A stretch of DNA of 64,000 nt from Micromonospora tarapacensis (GTDB lineage: Bacteria > Actinomycetota > Actinomycetes > Mycobacteriales > Micromonosporaceae): contig NZ_JAHCDI010000004.1 of the NCBI RefSeq assembly GCF_019697375.1, positions 2,405,324 through 2,469,323 of the forward strand, written 5' to 3'. The position numbers and the translations under genes were made by a program. The notes beneath the pieces were generated by a model. That model was not told the origin of the DNA, did no database searches, and saw nothing but the letters and a program-made list of their open reading frames with translations. Shown here piece by piece: positions 8,507 through 16,356 of this stretch; position 1 is the first letter of the stretch; each line of letters opens with the position of its first letter.

Positions 8507-9379
8507 CTAGAAGCCGGTCCATCCGGCTGGAGCTGTACCGTCCCGCAGCGTCGCGAGACGGTGTCGAAGCTGCGTCTCCCGCTCGAAAGAGTTCTCGGCC
8601 GACTGCGCGAGCCACGTCGTCATCCTCACCATGCGAATCCCCCGCAGCACCGGCCACGCGGCGCTGGTGCGCACGTCATAGCCGTAAGCGTCGACGAAAT
8701 TGGCGTACTCGCTCGCCGAGAACCACCCGCACTCGTGGTAGAGCGCAGTCAGGGTCAAATCCCATTCTGGTGGCCCGATCGCCACGGTCTCCAAGTCCAC
8801 AAACGCGGCCCGCCCGTCGCGTGTCTGGAGCAGGTTGTCCATGTGCGCGTCGCCGTGGATCACTGCCTCCCCCAGATCGAAGTTGGCCCGGCGCCATTGC
8901 TCAGCCAACCGGTCGCGCAGCTCAGTGAGGAAGACGCTGTCGGCGTCGTCCAACATCGTCGCGGCGGCCACGCGTTTCTCGAACCGAGCAAATGGGTCTA
9001 GCCGGGTCAGGAGGGAAGTCGGCGGCGTGGGGATGGCGTGAAGCCGCCGTAGGCAGCCGGCGAGGGTGACCAGATCCGCCGATCCGCCATTGGCGAGGAA
9101 CTCCCAGAACGAAACTACGAAACCGCCAACGAGCACCGGCGCAGGAACCAAGGGCAGCACGACCGGCACATCATGGGAGAACAGCCACTTGGCCACGACC
9201 AGTTCGTGACGAACATGATCAAACTGGCTCTCATCCGGGATAACTCTGGCAAGCGCCCCGGCGGCGGGCAGCACCACCACGCCGTTTTCGCCCACCCGAA
9301 GTGCGCGAGCACCGTCGGCCACGAGACCAGCGCGAGCGGCAGCCTGCGCTGCTGCGCTGACGGCTTCATCCATCCGCAC
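8507..9379 (-). CDS. Phosphotransferase of the APH/choline-kinase fold
   Basis: The 290-residue protein has the catalytic loop VIHGDAHMDNLLQ and the metal-binding FVDLETVAIGPPEWDL, which mark the aminoglycoside phosphotransferase superfamily. The N-terminal lobe (ALARVIPDESQFDHVRHELVVAKWL) is short. Substrates in this family include antibiotics, sugars and amino alcohols, so resistance cannot be assumed. It converges on the IS-split regulator and shares the bases CTAG for both stop codons. A related kinase gene at 47637 directly follows a paralogue of that regulator, so the pairing appears to be conserved. Confidence 0.85.
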   Translation of the reverse strand: MRMDEAVSAAAQAAARAGLVADGARALRVGENGVVVLPAAGALARVIPDESQFDHVRHELVVAKWLFSHDVPVVLPLVPAPVLVGGFVVSFWEFLANGGSADLVTLAGCLRRLHAIPTPPTSLLTRLDPFARFEKRVAAATMLDDADSVFLTELRDRLAEQWRRANFDLGEAVIHGDAHMDNLLQTRDGRAAFVDLETVAIGPPEWDLTLTALYHECGWFSASEYANFVDAYGYDVRTSAAWPVLRGIRMVRMTTWLAQSAENSFERETQLRHRLATLRDGTAPAGWTGF

Positions 9380-9540
9380 GCGATCATCCTGCCATCAGGA
9401 GATCGAACCCCCGCCGAGGAGGGCCTGGCCCGCGACGCCGCCGGAGCCGTCGACAAGCCGCGTGACGGCCTTCGGGCTGCTGGAGTAACCCGGGCAAGAT
9501 ATGGACCTATTACGCAAAAAAGGTCCGTCTGCGTGGCACA

Positions 9541-9579
9541 GGCCGGTGTGTAGGAGGGGTAACCGCCTACACACCGGCC
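9541..9579 (-). terminator. Stem-loop terminator of the minus-strand operon
   Basis: Perfect 14-bp arms (9541-9554 and 9566-9579) enclose an 11-nt loop, 9 bp beyond the stop codon of the last gene of the long minus-strand block. Confidence 0.75.
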
Positions 9580-9587
9580 CGGCGTGA

Positions 9588-10919
9588 CTAGTCGTCGTTC
9601 GTCGGTGGCTGTTCGTGTTCGTCCGCCGCTCTGCGTACGCGCGTGCTGCCGAGGATCCGTACGGTGGTGCTGGCCCTGATCGGTGCGCCCTCCGGCCCCT
9701 TGAGGAACGGATCGATGTCCAACTTCTTGCGCAGGCTACGTCCAGGGCCGTACGCCTGGTTGCGCTCATGCGCGCCGACCCAGTACCGATGATCAGGTTT
9801 GGCCCTACCGGTCGAGGTGCGGACCTTCGTGGTCTCGGCTGATCGGGATTGCGCGCTCGGGGCTTTGATCCGGATGAGCCGAACCTCGGGCGGTTTCCGG
9901 CGAGCGCGTGCGTACGCCTTGCGGATGGACGAATCAACTGGGGTGGGCTCGCCCTGTGTGAGCTGCTGGGCGATGATCAGCCAGGTGGCGACGAGCCCAG
10001 CGAGGGGATCATCGCCGTTGACCACAGCCTCGCGTGAGAGGTGGGCGGCGTGGACGGGAACGAGCCAGCCGACCTCGCGCCGGACCGTCTCCATGGCGGT
10101 AGGTGGCAGGTCGAGACCCAAACTGCGGTAGCAGACCACGTGCCACCCGGTCGGTTGCGGAGTCCAGGAAGCGGCGGCAATGCGGTGGCGTCGGTCGATC
10201 GGGTTCGACCACGTGAGCAAGCCGCTACCCGCAGGTACGATCCGATCGGTGACGGCGGTGTTCGGCAGGTCGGCCAGCACCTCGGCGACCAGCGACGTGA
10301 ACTCCGAGTCGATCCAGTAGAGGCGGGCTTGGTCGAGCCCGCCAGCCAGGAGCCCGCGCGTTTCGGTGTTGTCCAGCGGTGTGGGCAACTCTACGGGTCC
10401 GCGGAACAGCCCGGCGAGGCGATCCCGGACTTTCGGCAGGGTCGCCGCCTTCAGGTTCGTCGGTTCCCACTCACCGACGGTGAGTAGGACTCTGCCGGGC
10501 TCCCGGGTGCGGACGATGGTCCGGTGGATGCCGGCGAGGATCTGCGCTTCGAGGTCGGTCGGGCGCCACCCCATCGCGGCGCTGCTGCGCCGGGTGAGCG
10601 TGACGTCATCGTCCTGTTCGATGAGCTGGGCGCAGCGAGCGCAGGCATTCCATCGGGTGCTGTAGGTCTGCGTGACCGGGAAGTTGCCGCCGACGGACAC
10701 CGCCTCGATTTCTGGCGTGCGGTACGTCCACAACGGCTCGTCGGTGCTGCACATGTGACACCGGCGGTAGAGGTCATCGTGCTGGTACGCCGGTATCGGT
10801 TGCGGGTCGTGGCTGTCCTTGCGCGGCGTGACGGGGTGCTCGAAGGTGATGAGGCCGTCGTGGTCGATGGCGTTGAGTGCGTAGCCGCAGACCGCGCACG
10901 CCATGTCGCGCTCGATCAT
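9588..10919 (-). CDS. Conserved hypothetical protein with N-terminal Cys/His motifs
   Basis: The 443-residue product begins MIERDMACAVCGYALN and has further pairs RRCHMC and ACARC in its first 100 residues, which suggests a zinc-binding N-terminal region. The C-terminal tail is basic and contains RYWVGAHERNQAYGPGRSL followed by DPFLKGPEGAP. From memory, similar tails occur in unnamed proteins of actinomycete plasmids. The ATG overlaps the stop of the GGDEF gene by 4 bp, so it is translated from that mRNA. It is the last gene of the block. Function is unknown; nucleic-acid binding is a guess from the metal and basic motifs. Confidence 0.7.
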   Translation of the reverse strand: MIERDMACAVCGYALNAIDHDGLITFEHPVTPRKDSHDPQPIPAYQHDDLYRRCHMCSTDEPLWTYRTPEIEAVSVGGNFPVTQTYSTRWNACARCAQLIEQDDDVTLTRRSSAAMGWRPTDLEAQILAGIHRTIVRTREPGRVLLTVGEWEPTNLKAATLPKVRDRLAGLFRGPVELPTPLDNTETRGLLAGGLDQARLYWIDSEFTSLVAEVLADLPNTAVTDRIVPAGSGLLTWSNPIDRRHRIAAASWTPQPTGWHVVCYRSLGLDLPPTAMETVRREVGWLVPVHAAHLSREAVVNGDDPLAGLVATWLIIAQQLTQGEPTPVDSSIRKAYARARRKPPEVRLIRIKAPSAQSRSAETTKVRTSTGRAKPDHRYWVGAHERNQAYGPGRSLRKKLDIDPFLKGPEGAPIRASTTVRILGSTRVRRAADEHEQPPTNDD

Positions 10920-11662
10920 GCGGTCACCTCGCCGCCGAGCTGCCCGCCGCTGGCAGGGTGCTCGTCGCGTCGGCGTGGGCCGTGGCGTCCGGCGTTGCGG
11001 GGCATGCGCATCTCGGGCCGGTAGGTGCGGTGCGTGCCTCGTTGTTGTTTGGCGTGGTACAGGGCGATGTCGGCGTGGTGAAGCATCGTGTCGAACGTGC
11101 CGAAGGTGCCGTCGTAGACGGCGATACCGGCGCTGGCCTGCGGGTGCACGGTGACCTCGCCGTCGTCGGTGGACAGTGTGGCCGGCTGGGCGAGCTGGTC
11201 GAGGATCGCCGCGACCGGCTTGGCGTGGTCGTCACCCGGGTCGGCGGGTAGCAGCAGGAGGAACTCGTCACCGGCGAGGCGGGCCGCGGTCGCGCCGGCC
11301 GCCTTCGCGGCGTGGGCGAGGCGTTCGGCGATGGTGCGCAGCAGGTCATCGCCGACGTCGTGGCCGTAGGTGTCGTTGGTGCGCTTGAACCGGTCCAGGT
11401 CGATCAGTGCGACGACGGTGGGCCGGCCGAGCGTCTCGCGGACCAGGAAGACCTTCGCGGCCGACGACCGGTTGGGCAGGCCGGTCAGCCGGTCATGACC
11501 AGCGATGTAGTTGGCGACGCGGAGCAGGCCGTCCAGCGTGTCGATCTGTTCGCGCAGGCCGGTGACCTCGGCGCGCAGGTTGCGGAGTCTGGGTCGGGTG
11601 CTGAGCCGGCCCGCGATGAAAGCGAGCGCCGCGCTGGCGGCGAGGGCAGCGAGAATGGACAC
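10916..11662 (-). CDS. GGDEF-domain protein, probable diguanylate cyclase
   Basis: From GTG 11662, behind a GAGAGGA ribosome site, the protein is 248 residues. An N-terminal hydrophobic stretch (SILAALAASAALAFIAGRL) is a likely membrane anchor, followed by a short coiled-coil-like segment. The GGDEF domain (about residues 60-225) starts HDRLTGLPNR, includes VALIDLDRFKRTNDTYGHDVGD and ends with the active loop RLAGDEFLLLL. AGDEF is an accepted variant of the motif. The RxxD inhibitory site is absent, so product feedback is unlikely. It should make cyclic di-GMP; a mobile-element copy could affect host development or attachment. Confidence 0.85.
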   Translation of the reverse strand: MSILAALAASAALAFIAGRLSTRPRLRNLRAEVTGLREQIDTLDGLLRVANYIAGHDRLTGLPNRSSAAKVFLVRETLGRPTVVALIDLDRFKRTNDTYGHDVGDDLLRTIAERLAHAAKAAGATAARLAGDEFLLLLPADPGDDHAKPVAAILDQLAQPATLSTDDGEVTVHPQASAGIAVYDGTFGTFDTMLHHADIALYHAKQQRGTHRTYRPEMRMPRNAGRHGPRRRDEHPASGGQLGGEVTA

Positions 11663-11686
11663 TGGAGTCCTCTCTTCAACGAGAGA

Positions 11687-11761
11687 ACCCGGGACGCCGA
11701 CGTTTCGTAGGCGGTGGCGTCCCGGGTCCAACAATGACGAAGGCCCGCCGGTTGGCGGGCC
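11687..11761 (-). promoter_or_regulatory. Two stem-loops between cassettes
   Basis: A 12-bp stem (11687-11698 with 11716-11727) and an 8-bp stem with a 4-nt loop (11742-11749 with 11754-11761) lie between the 11827 gene and the GGDEF gene. A T5 tract follows the second hairpin on the plus strand, so it could terminate either way. On the minus strand the pair forms the untranslated leader of the GGDEF cassette. Confidence 0.6.
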
Positions 11762-11826
11762 GCTTTTTGCGTTTGTGCCGCGCCGGTGGGCGGCGCGCAT
11801 GGCGTTCGGTTGTGCCGCGAGCCGCG

Positions 11827-12372
11827 CTACGTCGGCGGGTGGCGCAGCGGCTCGGGTCCGGTCTCGACCAGCCGTCCGTCGGCGTAGTCGAATCGGGTGG
11901 CCGACATCCACGCGGCAGGTAGGAACATCAGGGCCGGCGGTTCGCCGATGAGCGCCACGTCGTACGCCCAGGTGACGGCGAGGATGACCGGCTGGGCCTT
12001 CTCCATGTCGGCGAACCCGGGCGCGGCGGTCAACTCGGTCAGCCCGCGCCGTTGGTGCCGCTCCAGGCCCAGGTACGGGCACAGGTCCAGAGCTGCCCGA
12101 GCACACTCGACATGTCCCGGCGGATCGGTGAACATCCGTTGGTGGAACCCGCCCGGCCCGCCGACGAACGCGACGAGGAACTCCTGGCGTTGACCGCACA
12201 GCCCGCACAGCCGGTCGCGGACGCACTCCAGGACCCGGCCGCCGTTGATGAGCGCGAAGTTGACGCTGCCGTCGTCGTGCTCATTGACGTACGGGATGGG
12301 CAGCCCTCGGCGTGGGTCGACGGGCCGGGCCGCGAGCCGCGCCGGGATGTCCGGGCGCTGCGGGCGGGTCAC
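11827..12372 (-). CDS. Hypothetical protein, possibly DUF4262-like
   Basis: The 181-residue frame from GTG 12372 overlaps the preceding stop codon (GTGA). It contains GGRVLECVRDRLCGLCGQ, a small Cys cluster, then GGPGGFHQRMFTDPPGHVECARAALDLCP and a tail with VTWAYDVALIGEPPALMFLPA. The central region suggests a small enzyme or metal-binding protein, but I do not recognise a family with confidence. It is the last of three coupled genes. Its role is unknown. Confidence 0.6.
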   Translation of the reverse strand: MTRPQRPDIPARLAARPVDPRRGLPIPYVNEHDDGSVNFALINGGRVLECVRDRLCGLCGQRQEFLVAFVGGPGGFHQRMFTDPPGHVECARAALDLCPYLGLERHQRRGLTELTAAPGFADMEKAQPVILAVTWAYDVALIGEPPALMFLPAAWMSATRFDYADGRLVETGPEPLRHPPT

Positions 12373-12719
12373 GGGGTGTCTCCCGGCTGCGGGTCGACGA
12401 GCCGCCACCCGCTGTTCTCGCACGCCCACATCTGCCCGTGCACGGTGACCGTGTCCCCGACGGACAAGCTGCGCAGCGGACCGGTCGCCTGTTCGGCGAG
12501 GGCGAGCTGGATGGCCCTGGCCGGTCCGGTGGGCGCCTCGCCGGGGTGGTTCGACGCGACGAACGCCGCCTCCGCCCACTGCTCGGCGTCGTAGGGCGAC
12601 CCGTCGCCTTCCAGCATGATGGTGACGAGCTGCTGCCGCGCCCCGTGCCGGTAGCCGTCGGAGAAGCTGACGTAGTCGGCGTCGCGGTCGGACTCGGTGA
12701 ACCCCAGTGTGACGATCAC
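12369..12719 (-). CDS. Small hypothetical protein
   Basis: This 116-residue product starts at GTG 12719 inside the stop of the previous gene and ends inside the start of the next, so it is the middle of a tightly coupled trio. Visible parts are YVSFSDGYRHGARQQLVTIM and a C-terminal SVGDTVTVHGQMWACENSGWRL that looks like a small beta-barrel. No domain is recognised. Confidence 0.6.
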   Translation of the reverse strand: MIVTLGFTESDRDADYVSFSDGYRHGARQQLVTIMLEGDGSPYDAEQWAEAAFVASNHPGEAPTGPARAIQLALAEQATGPLRSLSVGDTVTVHGQMWACENSGWRLVDPQPGDTP

Positions 12720-12931
12720 CGGGCCACCTCGCCGGCTGGTGGAGTGCACCTATTCGGACGTGCTGTATTCATCGGAATGCCAGCGGCGTTCAATTCGCGG
12801 GCTGCCGCCAGGGCGTCAGCCTTCGTGCGTGTCGTGTGAACAGCGATGTCGCGGTCGGCCGTGTCGACAACCGTCCAGCGCGCGTAGTCACGGGTGGAGC
12901 CGTGTGGGCCCCGCACCTGGTATCTGGCCAT
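12716..12931 (-). CDS. Small hypothetical protein, 71 residues
   Basis: ATG 12931 follows a GGAGGGG ribosome site. The product starts MARYQVRGPHGSTRDYARW and contains HTTRTKADALAAARELNAAG. It has no recognised domain. It opens a cassette of three genes joined by GTGA overlaps. A longer frame upstream is open but lacks a ribosome site. Confidence 0.6.
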   Translation of the reverse strand: MARYQVRGPHGSTRDYARWTVVDTADRDIAVHTTRTKADALAAARELNAAGIPMNTARPNRCTPPAGEVAR

Positions 12932-12966
12932 TGCCCCTCCATGAGATAGGTATCCGTATCGGTCAG

Positions 12967-13767
12967 TCAGTTGGGGATCATGAACCACGGCCATAGGTAG
13001 AGGCCGAGGGCGTAGCGTCCGGCGGGGTCGGGGTGGACCCGGTCGACTTCGACCTCGCGGGTGGTGCGGCCGTCGTCGACCTCCCAGCAGATGACGGCGA
13101 CGTCGTCGTGGAGCCGGATGAGCGGGTGTTCGCCGGGCATGTCGCCGATCCGCGCGCAGGCCAGGGCGTCGGCGATCTGTTCGACGGTGGCGCGGTCGAA
13201 GGTGGGCAGGACCCCGTCGAAGACGGTGTAGCCGTCCGCGATCAGGGCCGGCAACTCCATGTCCATCACTTCGCGGCAGGTGACCGTGGCCGGTGTCCAG
13301 GTCGCGTCCGCCGGTGTGATGTCGTCGCGGTGGTTGACGACCTGGTAGCCGTCGATGGTGTGCAGGGCGCTCGGGTCGAGGACGAACCAGTGACCACCGG
13401 CCCGTGCGCCACGGCGGAGAAGCTTGATGAGCGGCGTGCGGTCGGGGTCGCGGTAGCGGCGGTTCAGCCGCAGGAAACCGGACGCGCCGTCGAGTTGGCC
13501 GGGCGTGCCGAGTGTCCCGGTCTGACTGTGCCGCCAGGTGCGGGCCGGCACCCGGTGGGGTCTGCCGTCCTGCGCGTACCAGATGGGTACGCCGTTGGAG
13601 CCGAGCCAGTCGTTGTCGGGCTCGGATTCCCAGATCAGGGCCGGTTGGGTGGCCGAGCCGGCGAGGGCCTGCGCGCGGGTGATCCTGCGCTCAGGTGCGG
13701 CGAGCGCGTGCTCTGCCAGTGGTAGTACGTCGTCCAGGTGCCACCACAGACGGGTGGGACGTGTCAT
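12967..13767 (-). CDS. Hypothetical protein
   Basis: The 266-residue protein starts at ATG 13767 with AAGGAG upstream and begins MTRPTRLWWHLDDVLPLAEHAL. It contains PTFDRATVEQIADALACARIG and ends GLYLWPWFMIPN. No membrane segment or known domain is visible. Only 12 bp separate it from the gene before it, so it shares that mRNA. Confidence 0.6.
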   Translation of the reverse strand: MTRPTRLWWHLDDVLPLAEHALAAPERRITRAQALAGSATQPALIWESEPDNDWLGSNGVPIWYAQDGRPHRVPARTWRHSQTGTLGTPGQLDGASGFLRLNRRYRDPDRTPLIKLLRRGARAGGHWFVLDPSALHTIDGYQVVNHRDDITPADATWTPATVTCREVMDMELPALIADGYTVFDGVLPTFDRATVEQIADALACARIGDMPGEHPLIRLHDDVAVICWEVDDGRTTREVEVDRVHPDPAGRYALGLYLWPWFMIPN

Positions 13768-13779
13768 GCCGGAACTCCT

Positions 13780-14352
13780 TCAGTGGATCGTCGGGTTGTG
13801 CGGGGTTTGCCGGTTCTGCCGGCTTTCCGGGTGCGCGATCGGGCGCACGCGGAGGATCTGGTCGGGCAGCAGCAGTGCCGCTGGAAGGTGAGCGTGTGGG
13901 TCGGTGATGACCGTGTAGTCGCGTGCCCAGACGGCGTTCCACGGCTCGGCGGCCTGGCCGGCGCGGCGGCCGGCGGGGTCGCCGAGGACGATGCCGGTGC
14001 CGGCGAACACCTCGGCGTGGCCGCCGGCCCGGTAGTGGTCCATGCGACCGGCCAGCATCGGGCAGGCGGTGATCGAGTAGTGGAAGCATTCGGGGTGCAT
14101 CGCGGCCTCGGGGGCGATGCTGCGGTCGAGGTCGCGGTCGCGCATGGCGAACACGAACCGGGTCTGAAGGCGCTGTCCGCAGATTTGGCACCAGCGGCGG
14201 TGTAGGGCTTGCGCGGCGCGGTCGGCGTCGACCGTGCCGAACCGGTAGCGGCCGTCCGGAGTGTGGGCGGTGATCCACGGCACGACCAGCCCGGCGATCA
14301 GCGGCCGGTGTCCCAACCTGAGCGGGATCGGTGGAACGCCGGATTGGGTCAT
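13780..14352 (-). CDS. Hypothetical protein with Cys/His residues
   Basis: The 190-residue product from ATG 14352 overlaps the stop of the gene before it (ATGA). It has WCQICGQRL and MHPECFHYSITACPM, a spacing that suggests bound zinc, and a region with IVLGDPAGRRAGQ. I do not recognise a family. It forms a two-gene cassette with the gene at 14349. Confidence 0.6.
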   Translation of the reverse strand: MTQSGVPPIPLRLGHRPLIAGLVVPWITAHTPDGRYRFGTVDADRAAQALHRRWCQICGQRLQTRFVFAMRDRDLDRSIAPEAAMHPECFHYSITACPMLAGRMDHYRAGGHAEVFAGTGIVLGDPAGRRAGQAAEPWNAVWARDYTVITDPHAHLPAALLLPDQILRVRPIAHPESRQNRQTPHNPTIH

Positions 14353-14957
14353 GGCTGGACCCGTTCCCACACGAGGCTTCCGGCGCCGACGGCGTAGAGG
14401 CCGTCGTCGTCGGGTTCGTGCCGGGTCGGCCGGACCGCCGAGTGCTCGCCGCGTGACACGGTGAGTACGGCGCCGGTGAAGGTGAGCGTGATGCGTTGCC
14501 CGCGCTGGCCGGCGAGGTCGTCGCTGATGCGTTCGGCGGTCTTGCGGGTGAACCTCGGCGCCACGTCCGGCCGCTTCGTGTCGGCCAAGGCCGGGTACAC
14601 CTTCGGGCCGATGTCGCGATCGTGGACACAGACCGGTGTCCAGTTGGTGTTGACTCCGGTGGGCAGGCTGGCGAAGCCGACCTTGTGCGCGTCGGCGGCG
14701 AACGCGGTGATGGCCTGCCAGGCGAGGTTGCGGGCGGCGGCCAGCAACCGCACCGACGTGTCGATCATTCCTTGGCCGTTGCTGGTGAGCTGCGCGGCGA
14801 GGGCGATGTTGGTGAGGTCCAGGGCGGTGGTGAAGCCGGCCGCGTGGGCGGCGGCCAGCATTCCGGTGGTGGAGACGTACATGTCGAAGTCGTATCGGTC
14901 GGTGTGCAGGGTGAGGCCGTACCAGTCCTGCACCCATCGTTCGATGGTGGTTGTCAC
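14349..14957 (-). CDS. Hypothetical protein
   Basis: This 202-residue protein starts at GTG 14957 behind GGAAGGA. It includes WYGLTLHTDRYDFDMYVST and a tail LTFTGAVLTVSRGEHSAVR that looks like beta strands. No known domain was identified. It leads a coupled pair and follows a stem-loop at 15001-15026. Confidence 0.6.
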   Translation of the reverse strand: MTTTIERWVQDWYGLTLHTDRYDFDMYVSTTGMLAAAHAAGFTTALDLTNIALAAQLTSNGQGMIDTSVRLLAAARNLAWQAITAFAADAHKVGFASLPTGVNTNWTPVCVHDRDIGPKVYPALADTKRPDVAPRFTRKTAERISDDLAGQRGQRITLTFTGAVLTVSRGEHSAVRPTRHEPDDDGLYAVGAGSLVWERVQP

Positions 14958-15000
14958 GGTTGGTTGTTCCTTCCGGTCGTGTGTGGGGGATGTGCCGGTA

Positions 15001-15026
15001 GCCCGCCACCCGGATGGGTGGCGGGC
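15001..15026 (-). promoter_or_regulatory. Inter-cassette stem-loop
   Basis: Perfect 11-bp arms (15001-15011 and 15016-15026) surround a 4-nt loop in the 104-bp gap between two coupled gene pairs. It may be a partial terminator or an mRNA-stability element. Confidence 0.65.
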
Positions 15027-15061
15027 CGGGTTCGGGATAGGGGTGCGTCAGGTGGTGGGGG

Positions 15062-15622
15062 TCAGCCGCGTTCGGCGCGGCGGCGTTGGTCGGCGGCGTA
15101 CGCGTCGGCGGCGGCGGCCAGATCCGCGTGGGTGCGCCGCAGCGTGGACCACACCTCATCCAGCAGCCGGTAGGTCTTCGGGTTCGCCGGGGTCGGGCAG
15201 CGCTCGTCCATGTCTCGGCCGTGGGTGAACGGGCCGGCGTCCAGCCGCCATCTGCCGTGCAGCCATTCGGTTGGCACCTGCTCGCCGGTGGAGAGTGTGC
15301 GGGTGGCCGGGCGGTGGCAGTTCGGGTGGGGGCAGTCGTCCGGGATGGCCGGGACGCCGCAGGGCCGGTACGTCTGGTACCAGTGCGCGTCCGTTGTGGG
15401 CGAGCGCCGCCGGGGGCGCCCGGATGCGAGGCCGACGTCGATGGTGCCGCCGTCGGTCCACAGCGCCACCGGCTGCCGGCACCAGACGCAGCGCATGCCG
15501 TTCCACACGAACCGCACCTGCGTGATGGCGGCGGTGTGGCCGGTGATGGTCAGCACGGGCTCCGGGGCGGTGGCCACCCACGGGTTCAGGCCGCCGATCA
15601 GCCGTGGGTCGTCGGCGGTCAC
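15062..15622 (-). CDS. Hypothetical protein with CxxC pair
   Basis: The 186-residue product from GTG 15622 overlaps the stop of the upstream gene (GTGA). It holds GMRCVWCRQPVALW, then DDCPHPNCHRPATRTL, which together could bind zinc. The C-terminal helix is rich in alanine and arginine. The family is not recognised. Confidence 0.6.
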   Translation of the reverse strand: MTADDPRLIGGLNPWVATAPEPVLTITGHTAAITQVRFVWNGMRCVWCRQPVALWTDGGTIDVGLASGRPRRRSPTTDAHWYQTYRPCGVPAIPDDCPHPNCHRPATRTLSTGEQVPTEWLHGRWRLDAGPFTHGRDMDERCPTPANPKTYRLLDEVWSTLRRTHADLAAAADAYAADQRRRAERG

Positions 15623-16272
15623 TGCGGCTCCCGGTCGTCGTCTCCGTTGTCGCCGGCCGCCTGCCGGGCGAGGTCGAGCAGCCGCTCCAGGCGCTTGCCG
15701 TAGTCCATGACGCGGGTGAGTTCGGCCCCGGCGAGGCGGGCGATGCCCCGGTACCCGCTCGGGGTCGGCTCGATGTTGACGAATCCGGGCGACGGCGGCA
15801 CGTCCCGCTGTGGTTGCGCGGCGCTAGCGGTCGCCGTGTCGATGGCGTCCCACCAGCGTCGTTCCAGGTTGGTCAGACAGTGGCGGAGAAACTCGACGTC
15901 GTCGACGGTGAACCCGGCCATGATCCGGTCGTCGTGCGCGAGCCCGCGCACCGTGAGGTGCCAGGTGAGGTCGGCCAGCCGTTGCCCGAACTCCGCGATC
16001 AGGCTGGCCACCGGTTCAGCGGCAGCCAGTTCCTCGATCGTGGTGGGCAGGTGGTTGACGTCGACCTCGGCGCGGACGCCGAGGTCGACGGTGTGGCCGT
16101 GGATCTCACCGACGATCGTGATGGCCACGTAGTCGGGTCGCCCGAGGGCGGCGGCGAAGGCCAGCGCGGTCGCGGTCGTCTGTCGGGGAGCGACGTGCAG
16201 GTTGACCGACAGCGGGAACCTCGTCGTGGCGCCGGGCATGGGCACAACGCCAAGGTGTGTGGTGTGTTCCAT
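15619..16272 (-). CDS. Hypothetical protein
   Basis: The 217-residue protein starts at ATG 16272 after a clear TTGGAGGA ribosome site. The first half alternates beta strands (FPLSVNLHVAP, DYVAITIVGEIHG), the second half is helical. It is first in a coupled pair and lies directly after a stem-loop. No function can be assigned. Confidence 0.6.
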   Translation of the reverse strand: MEHTTHLGVVPMPGATTRFPLSVNLHVAPRQTTATALAFAAALGRPDYVAITIVGEIHGHTVDLGVRAEVDVNHLPTTIEELAAAEPVASLIAEFGQRLADLTWHLTVRGLAHDDRIMAGFTVDDVEFLRHCLTNLERRWWDAIDTATASAAQPQRDVPPSPGFVNIEPTPSGYRGIARLAGAELTRVMDYGKRLERLLDLARQAAGDNGDDDREPQ

Positions 16273-16297
16273 AGGTTTCGTCCTCCAAGGACACGAA

Positions 16298-16321
16298 GGC
16301 CCGCCCGAGATCGGGCGGGCC
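16298..16321 (-). promoter_or_regulatory. Inter-cassette stem-loop
   Basis: An 11-bp inverted repeat (16298-16308 and 16311-16321) sits between the 16357 gene and the next cassette. On the minus strand it is followed by TTCGTGTCC and the ribosome site of the 16272 start. A similar hairpin followed by TTCGTC occurs at 11742-11761. Confidence 0.65.
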
Positions 16322-16356
16322 GGGCGGTTTGATAGGGGTGGGTCAGTCGCGGTGGG

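Larger units (their letters stand above)
5366..8510 (+). pseudogene. XRE/TPR regulator interrupted by an IS1380-family element
   Basis: The 5' part (5366-5441) encodes PAPNTLLSQARRRAPSPS and the 3' part resumes at 7150 with GSGRSMSRQELAEAVNAYLW, exactly where paralogues continue. Removing the IS and one TCAG copy leaves 1437 nt, a clean 478-codon frame. The rest of the protein (7164-8510) has the HTH region followed by TPR-like helices such as QLAGEANDVQQRTHTATSMNR. An internal ATG at 7164 could still give a protein lacking the first 30 residues, so partial function is possible. The stop codon shares the bases CTAG with the stop of the convergent kinase gene. Confidence 0.9.

Noticed and set aside
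8507..9379. Calling the kinases aminoglycoside-resistance genes
   Set aside because: The fold covers many substrates and no specific resistance signature is visible.
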